Made by a program: the position numbers and the translations under genes | Assembly (NCBI GenBank): GCA_035550595.1 | Contig: DASZOV010000065.1 | Span: 1-64,000, forward strand | Length of the DNA: 64,000 nucleotides | Direction of reading: 5' to 3' | Source: CALFMR01 sp035550595 | Lineage (GTDB): Bacteria; Acidobacteriota; Vicinamibacteria; Vicinamibacterales; SCN-69-37 | Notes under the pieces: model-generated | The model's database searches: none | What the model saw: only the letters and a program-made list of their open reading frames with translations | What the model was told of the DNA's origin: nothing | In this document: positions 59,492-64,000 of the stretch, piece after piece | Layout: every line of letters starts with the position of its first letter | Position numbering within the stretch: position 1 is the first letter of the stretch

Positions 59492-60676
59492 ATGATCATC
59501 ACGCCACGCGTCCGAGGCTTCATCTGCACGACGGCACATCCGGTCGGATGTGCGCGGCTCGTCCGAGATCAAGTCGACTGGATTCAGCAGCAACCGCCGC
59601 TCTCCGGTTCGCGGAAGCCCCCGAACGTCCTCGTCGTTGGTGGATCAGGCGGCTACGGACTCGCGTCGCGCAGCGTTGCCGCCTTCGGGTTCCGCGCGAA
59701 GACGCTCTGCCTGTCGTTCGAGAAAGAGCCGACGCCGGACACGACGGCGACGGCCGGCTGGTACAACAATCACGCTTTCGATCGAATCGCGGCCAGCGAC
59801 GGCCTCTACGCGCGGACGGTGAATGCCGATGCCTTCGCGGACGAGACGAAGGCGCACATCGCCGATCTCATCCGTCACGATCTCGGCGGCATCGATCTTC
59901 TGATCTACAGCCTGGCGTCGCCGGTGCGCCGCGATCCCGACAGCGGGGCGCTGTTTCGCAGCGCAATCAAACCCATCGGCGAACCCGTTCACATCAAGAC
60001 GTTGAACGTCGCCAAGGGCGTGGTGCACGACGTCGACCTGGCGCCGGCGAGCGAAGACGAGATCCACGCGACGGTCAAAGTCATGGGCGGCGAGGACTGG
60101 GAGCGCTGGGTGACGCACCTGCAGCGCGAAGGCCTGCTTCGCCCTGGCTTTCGGACGCTCGCCTACACCTACATTGGCAGCGCGCTCACGTGGCCGATCT
60201 ACTGGGAGGGGACGCTCGGCAAGGCCAAGGCGGACCTCGATCGCGCAGCCGCGGAACTGCGGCGGTCGCTCGCGCCGCTCGGCGGCGACGCCCGCGTCGC
60301 CGTCCTCAAGGCGGTCGTCACACAGGCGAGTGCCGCGATTCCCGCCATTCCTCTCTACGCCTCGCTGCTGTTCAAGGTGATGAAGGACCGCGGCGTACAC
60401 GAGGCTTGCGTCCAGCAGATCCATCGGCTGTTCCGCACGCATCTCGCCGACGGAGACGCACCGCCAGCTCTCGACGATGCCGGCCGTATCCGCATGGACG
60501 ACTGGGAACTCGATGCCGCCGTTCAGGCCGAGGTTCGGCGGCGCTGGGACGTCGTCGATACCGACAGCGTCATGGAGCTGTCGGACCTGGCCGGATTCCG
60601 CCGCGACTTCCTGCGCATCTTCGGTTTCGACGCCGCCGGCGTCGACTACACGGCGGACATTTCACCCCTGGGCTGA
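59492..60676 (+). CDS. fabV: Enoyl-ACP reductase FabV
   Basis: 394 aa, the family's usual length. N-terminal MIITPRVRGFICTTAHPVGC, Rossmann loop NVLVVGGSGGYGLASR (about 45-60), SFEKEPTPDTTATAGWYN, LIYSLASPVRRDP, and the catalytic Y-(x)8-K pair Tyr237/Lys246 in IYWEGTLGKAK. It reduces enoyl-ACP or enoyl-CoA with NADH in fatty acid synthesis. FabV enzymes are often insensitive to triclosan. It is encoded between two PadR genes, without other fab genes, and the ADOP permeases flank the block. Confidence 0.96.
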   Translation: MIITPRVRGFICTTAHPVGCARLVRDQVDWIQQQPPLSGSRKPPNVLVVGGSGGYGLASRSVAAFGFRAKTLCLSFEKEPTPDTTATAGWYNNHAFDRIAASDGLYARTVNADAFADETKAHIADLIRHDLGGIDLLIYSLASPVRRDPDSGALFRSAIKPIGEPVHIKTLNVAKGVVHDVDLAPASEDEIHATVKVMGGEDWERWVTHLQREGLLRPGFRTLAYTYIGSALTWPIYWEGTLGKAKADLDRAAAELRRSLAPLGGDARVAVLKAVVTQASAAIPAIPLYASLLFKVMKDRGVHEACVQQIHRLFRTHLADGDAPPALDDAGRIRMDDWELDAAVQAEVRRRWDVVDTDSVMELSDLAGFRRDFLRIFGFDAAGVDYTADISPLG

Positions 60677-60819
60677 CCGCGTCAACCGCGCACAGCGGCA
60701 ACGAGACGCGCTGCGAGAGCCGCCTCGAACACCACGAGCATCCTCGGCGACACACGTGGCAGGTAGACATCGGCGGGAACCGAAACGACGTCGCTCTCGA
60801 GACCGCAATCAGATTCCGG

Positions 60820-60848
60820 TTGCACTCGGCTATCAGGGCGCGTATATG
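60820..60848 (+). promoter_or_regulatory. Promoter of the second PadR-ADOP operon
   Basis: TTGCAC (60820-60825), 17 bp, TATATG (60843-60848). A ribosome site GGAGGATGAC precedes the PadR ATG (60910). Otherwise the 233-bp gap after fabV shows nothing else recognisable. Confidence 0.5.
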
Positions 60849-60909
60849 TAGAAGCACGAGGTGTCTGAATCTCAGCCGCTTCGGCGTTCCGCTGGAGGAT
60901 GACGTTCCG

Positions 60910-61257
60910 ATGCGCGCATCCAAGGCCGATCTCCCGCAAGGCACGCTGGACTTGCTGATCCTGCGTGTCGTCGCCCCAGGACCCGTCCACGGCTACGCGA
61001 TCGCGCAGCGCATCCGGCAGGTGTCGCGCGACGTGCTCCAGGTCCAGCAGGGATCGCTGTATCCGGCCCTGCACCGCCTCGAGCGCCGCGGGTGGCTCAT
61101 GGCGGAATGGCGGTCGAGCGATACGGGGCGAGACGCGAAGTTCTATCGGTTGACCGTGAAGGGCCGCGCGCAGCTGAAGGTCGAGACCGCGAGTTGGGAT
61201 CAACTCGCCACCGCGATCACCGCCATCCTCCACCATCCGGACGGCGCTGCGTCATGA
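60910..61257 (+). CDS. PadR-family regulator, 2
   Basis: 115 aa from the ATG at 60910. PadR winged helix: DLPQGTLDLLILRVVAPGPVHGYAIAQRIRQVSRDVLQVQQGSLYPALHRLERRGWLMAEWRSSDTGRDAKFYRLTVKGRAQLKVE, ending in a short dimer helix. The stop overlaps the ADOP-2 start by 4 bp, a translationally coupled pair typical of ADOP loci. It probably represses its own operon in response to a membrane or lipophilic stress signal; that is inferred. Confidence 0.93.
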   Translation: MRASKADLPQGTLDLLILRVVAPGPVHGYAIAQRIRQVSRDVLQVQQGSLYPALHRLERRGWLMAEWRSSDTGRDAKFYRLTVKGRAQLKVETASWDQLATAITAILHHPDGAAS

Positions 61258-63911
61258 CCCGGCTCCGCTGGCGTCGTGCGCGCGATCGCGAACGCGAGCT
61301 GGACGCCGAGCTCCAGGACCACCTCGAACGCCTGGTGCGCGAGCACGTCCGAGCCGGCCTGTCGCCCGCCGCGGCGCGCCGGGCGGCACATCTGGATCTC
61401 GGCGCGATCGAACCGCTCAAGGAAGCCTGTCGGGATGTGCGCGGCACGCGATGGGCCCGCGACGTGTGGCGCGACGTGCGAATCGCTGTACGCGGTTTGA
61501 TGAGGGATCGCTGGTTCGCTGCGGTGGCCATCGCCTCGCTCGCGCTCGGCCTCGGCGTCGCGGCGATGGTCTTCAGCATCATCGACGCCTACTACTTCCG
61601 CGGTGTGCCCGGCAGGCACGCCGAACAGTTGCTCTTCATCGGGACACGAGACGCGCAAGGGCGCGGGCGTGACACCGGAGTGTCGTGGCCCGATTATGAC
61701 GACTGGCGGCGGACGGCACGCGGTTTCGACGGACTGGCCGCGTTTTCGAATGCGGCGATGACGATCGGCGATCGCGGACTGGCGCTCGATCGGCGGCCGG
61801 GCGCCTATGTCGCCGCCGATACGTTCCGTCTGCTCGATGCCATGCCCTTGATTGGACGCGTGTTCACTCCTGACGACGACCGTCCGGGCGCGCCGCCGGT
61901 CGTCATCTTGAGCCAGCCACTCTGGACCTCGCGCTATCTCGCCGATCCGCACCTCATCGGCCGCGCGATTCAGGTCGACGGCGTCTCGGCGACGGTCATT
62001 GGCGTCATGCCGAACGGCTTCGGCTTTCCGTTCCTGCAGGAGATGTGGCGGCCGCTGGCGGCGATGCCGAGCCTCGCGATGGAGTCGCGCGACACGCGTT
62101 CGCTCGGCGTGCTCGCGCGCGTCCGCGCGGACGTCAGTCGAGCTGATGCGCTCGCGAATCTCGCGCGCGTGGCCGGCCAACTCGCCACGCGCTTTCCAGA
62201 GACGAACGCCGGCATCGGAGTGCGAGCCGTGCGATTCGGTCAACAGCAAACGGGCACGCTCGGCGACTCGCCGGTCCTGCTGCTCCCGGTCATGGCGGTG
62301 CTCGTTCTGCTCATCGCCTGCGCGAACGTGGCGAGTCTGCTCCTCGGCCGATCGGCCGGCCGCATGCGGGAAATGGCGATTCGCGCGTCGATTGGCGCGA
62401 CGCGTTGGCGACTCGTCCGGCAGCTCTCGATCGAGAGCCTGTTGCTCGCCCTCGTCGCGTCAGGCGTCGCGCTGGCGCTCGCGGCGGTCGGCGTGCACGT
62501 CGTCGCCGACGCATTCCGTGGCAACGTGCCGTATTGGATGGATGTGACCGTCGGCCGGCGCGGCATGGCCGCGCTCGTGCTCATCGCCTGCGCCGCCGCC
62601 GTCGTCTTCGGCCTGGCACCAGCGCTGTCACTCTCGAAGACCGACGCGAGCCGCGCGTTGGCCGAAGGCGGCCGATCGAGCACGGCGCCGCAGATCGCGC
62701 GCTGGACGCATCGGTTCGTCTCCGTTCAACTCGCGCTCACGATCGTGTTGCTTGGCGGCGCGGGTTTGCTGGCGCGCAGTTTCCTGGCCGTCTATGAGGC
62801 CGACCGTGTCGTCGATCCCTCGGGGCTGTTGACGGCGAGCGTCGAGATGCCGGCGAGCCGGACCGCCACACGCGACGAGCGCGCGGCGTTCTACGATCGG
62901 CTCGGACAGGCGCTCGCCGCCGATCCGTCCATCGCAGCCGCCACCCTCACGAGTGCGCTGCCCTTTCTCGATGCACCCGACCGGCGGCTCTCGATCCTCG
63001 GGCGGCCGCTCCCGTCCGATACACGTCCGACCGTCCCGACGATCGCGATCGGACCGACGTACTTCGAGACGCTCCGTGTGTCGCTGCTGCGCGGCCGCAC
63101 GTTCGCGAGCGCTGACGGTCAGCCCGGCATGGAGACCGCGGTGGTGAATCAGCGTTTCGTGGAGGTCTATCTGCCTGGTGAGGACGCGATCGGCCGGCAG
63201 ATTCGACTCGATGCAGAGGTACGGGCACGGCGCGGCCAGGCGGCGCCAATCGAGAACGACCAAGCCGCGGGGCCATGGCTGACGATCGTGGGCGTCGCGC
63301 CGACCATTCGACAGGCGATGGCCGCCGGCCCCCGGCCGGTGGTCTACGTTCCCTATCGTTCGGAGTTGGCGCTCTCGACACGGCTTGTCGTTCGCGGCCG
63401 CGCCAACACGCGTGACGTCGGCATGGCGCTACGGACGCTGGTAGCGCGTGTCGATCCCAGCGCCATTCTGTCCGACATCAAGCCGCTCGCTGATGCGCAG
63501 CGCAACTCGCGCCTGCAGCCACAGCTCTTTGCCTCCATGTTCGGCCTCTTCGGCGTCATCGCACTTGCGCTCTCAGCCATTGGGCTGTATGCAGTCACGG
63601 CCTACGCCGTCACGCGACGAACGCGCGAAGTCGGCGTGCGGATGGCGCTAGGCGCGCGTCCGGCCCAAGTCGTCATCCTGTTCCTGCGCCAGGGCCTTGG
63701 GCCGCTCGGCACGGGCCTCGCCTTCGGCTTGATCGGAGCGATCGGCCTTGGACGGCTGCTGGAGAGCGTCCTCATCCGCACGTCGGCGGTTGACCCGGTG
63801 ACGCTCGTATTGTTGGCCGTCCTGCTCGTCGGCGTTTGTCTGACGGCCTGCTTCATTCCCGCTCTCCGCGCCTCGGCGGTCGATCCGGCGGCGACGCTCC
63901 GCCACGACTGA
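61254..63911 (+). CDS. ADOP-family orphan ABC-type permease (MacB/FtsX-like), 2
   Basis: 885 aa from the ATG at 61254. The N-terminal prefix is ERELDAELQDHLERLVREHVRAGLSPAAARRAAHLDLG. TM1 follows (FAAVAIASLALGLGVAAMVFSIID), then a first core with PVMAVLVLLIACANVASLLLGRSAGRMREMAIRASIGATRWRLVRQLSIE. A second periplasmic domain leads to the final core IALALSAIGLYAVTAYAVTRRTREVGVRMALGARPAQVVILFLRQGLGPL and VDPVTLVLLAVLLVGVCLTACFIPALRASAVDPAATLRHD. No ATPase is adjacent. Its PadR is immediately upstream, unlike ADOP-1 where it is downstream. The last 89 bases of the window show no further gene. Confidence 0.92.
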   Translation: MTRLRWRRARDRERELDAELQDHLERLVREHVRAGLSPAAARRAAHLDLGAIEPLKEACRDVRGTRWARDVWRDVRIAVRGLMRDRWFAAVAIASLALGLGVAAMVFSIIDAYYFRGVPGRHAEQLLFIGTRDAQGRGRDTGVSWPDYDDWRRTARGFDGLAAFSNAAMTIGDRGLALDRRPGAYVAADTFRLLDAMPLIGRVFTPDDDRPGAPPVVILSQPLWTSRYLADPHLIGRAIQVDGVSATVIGVMPNGFGFPFLQEMWRPLAAMPSLAMESRDTRSLGVLARVRADVSRADALANLARVAGQLATRFPETNAGIGVRAVRFGQQQTGTLGDSPVLLLPVMAVLVLLIACANVASLLLGRSAGRMREMAIRASIGATRWRLVRQLSIESLLLALVASGVALALAAVGVHVVADAFRGNVPYWMDVTVGRRGMAALVLIACAAAVVFGLAPALSLSKTDASRALAEGGRSSTAPQIARWTHRFVSVQLALTIVLLGGAGLLARSFLAVYEADRVVDPSGLLTASVEMPASRTATRDERAAFYDRLGQALAADPSIAAATLTSALPFLDAPDRRLSILGRPLPSDTRPTVPTIAIGPTYFETLRVSLLRGRTFASADGQPGMETAVVNQRFVEVYLPGEDAIGRQIRLDAEVRARRGQAAPIENDQAAGPWLTIVGVAPTIRQAMAAGPRPVVYVPYRSELALSTRLVVRGRANTRDVGMALRTLVARVDPSAILSDIKPLADAQRNSRLQPQLFASMFGLFGVIALALSAIGLYAVTAYAVTRRTREVGVRMALGARPAQVVILFLRQGLGPLGTGLAFGLIGAIGLGRLLESVLIRTSAVDPVTLVLLAVLLVGVCLTACFIPALRASAVDPAATLRHD

Positions 63912-64000
63912 ACGATCCCCCACGCCCGCATTCATCGCGCGCTCGAACGGCGGCGTTAGTTCTCATCCGCACCGCTGGCACCATCTGAGACGACGTTTCT

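Overview
The window is GC-rich, densely coded chromosomal DNA, most likely from an Acidobacteriota member; a Vicinamibacteria-type soil lineage is my inference. The family mix supports this: two very large orphan FtsX/MacB-type permeases with PadR regulators (the acidobacterial ADOP family), two tandem secreted proteins with the VWFA-related acidobacterial domain (TIGR03436 type), two Oar-like TonB-dependent receptors with a carboxypeptidase-regulatory N-terminal domain, and a PVC-type cytochrome dehydrogenase. I saw no rRNA, tRNA, CRISPR array, prophage or transposase. About 43 genes are called.

Layout. 1-8.2 kb: a secreted beta-helix protein with a triplicated C-terminal motif, a LacI-type regulator, a secreted propeller/HEAT/cytochrome c/discoidin protein and a DctA-type dicarboxylate symporter. 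A perfect LacI-family operator lies at 87-100, upstream of a gene that begins at the left edge. 8.3-18.9 kb: a TonB receptor, a VOC protein and a PHP-like metal-dependent secreted protein, divergent from an operon of TAXI solute-binding lipoprotein, histidine kinase, response regulator and IclR regulator. 18.9-28.7 kb: a carbohydrate-use operon on the minus strand (TonB receptor, two glycosidase-like secreted proteins, a TIM-barrel epimerase).

29-39.7 kb is a glycolate/glyoxylate module: IclR regulator, malic enzyme, an unusually long malate synthase, glcD-glcE-glcF and a lactate/glycolate permease. No isocitrate lyase is visible. The glyoxylate condensed by malate synthase would therefore come from glycolate oxidation, and malic enzyme could turn malate into pyruvate. 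The IclR gene and the malate synthase gene carry nearly superimposable promoters with the same 17-bp palindrome, which suggests autoregulation plus control of the pathway.

39.8-50.9 kb: MgtE, two VWA paralogues, a GH115-like glucuronidase, an O-methyltransferase, a GNAT enzyme, then a small stability/defence cluster (AbiEii-type nucleotidyltransferase with its partner, and vapBC) and a di-haem peroxidase. 51-64 kb: a phospholipase C/acid phosphatase-like enzyme, a UGT-type glycosyltransferase, a nucleotide pyrophosphatase-type enzyme, Ddl, and the block ADOP-PadR-FabV-PadR-ADOP.

Three dispersed intergenic repeat families run through the window. The most striking is a 7-bp periodic TTCGAAG array, found at six places, usually as two inverted arms around a spacer. 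A second is a duplicated GC-rich element ending in a T-tract, and the third is an 8-bp periodic CGCGAAGG-type repeat. The strongest regulatory leads are the shared IclR/malate synthase promoter and a 17-bp motif (ATGTCGYAASTTGTCGC) shared by the first TonB receptor gene and the PHP-like/TAXI intergenic region.
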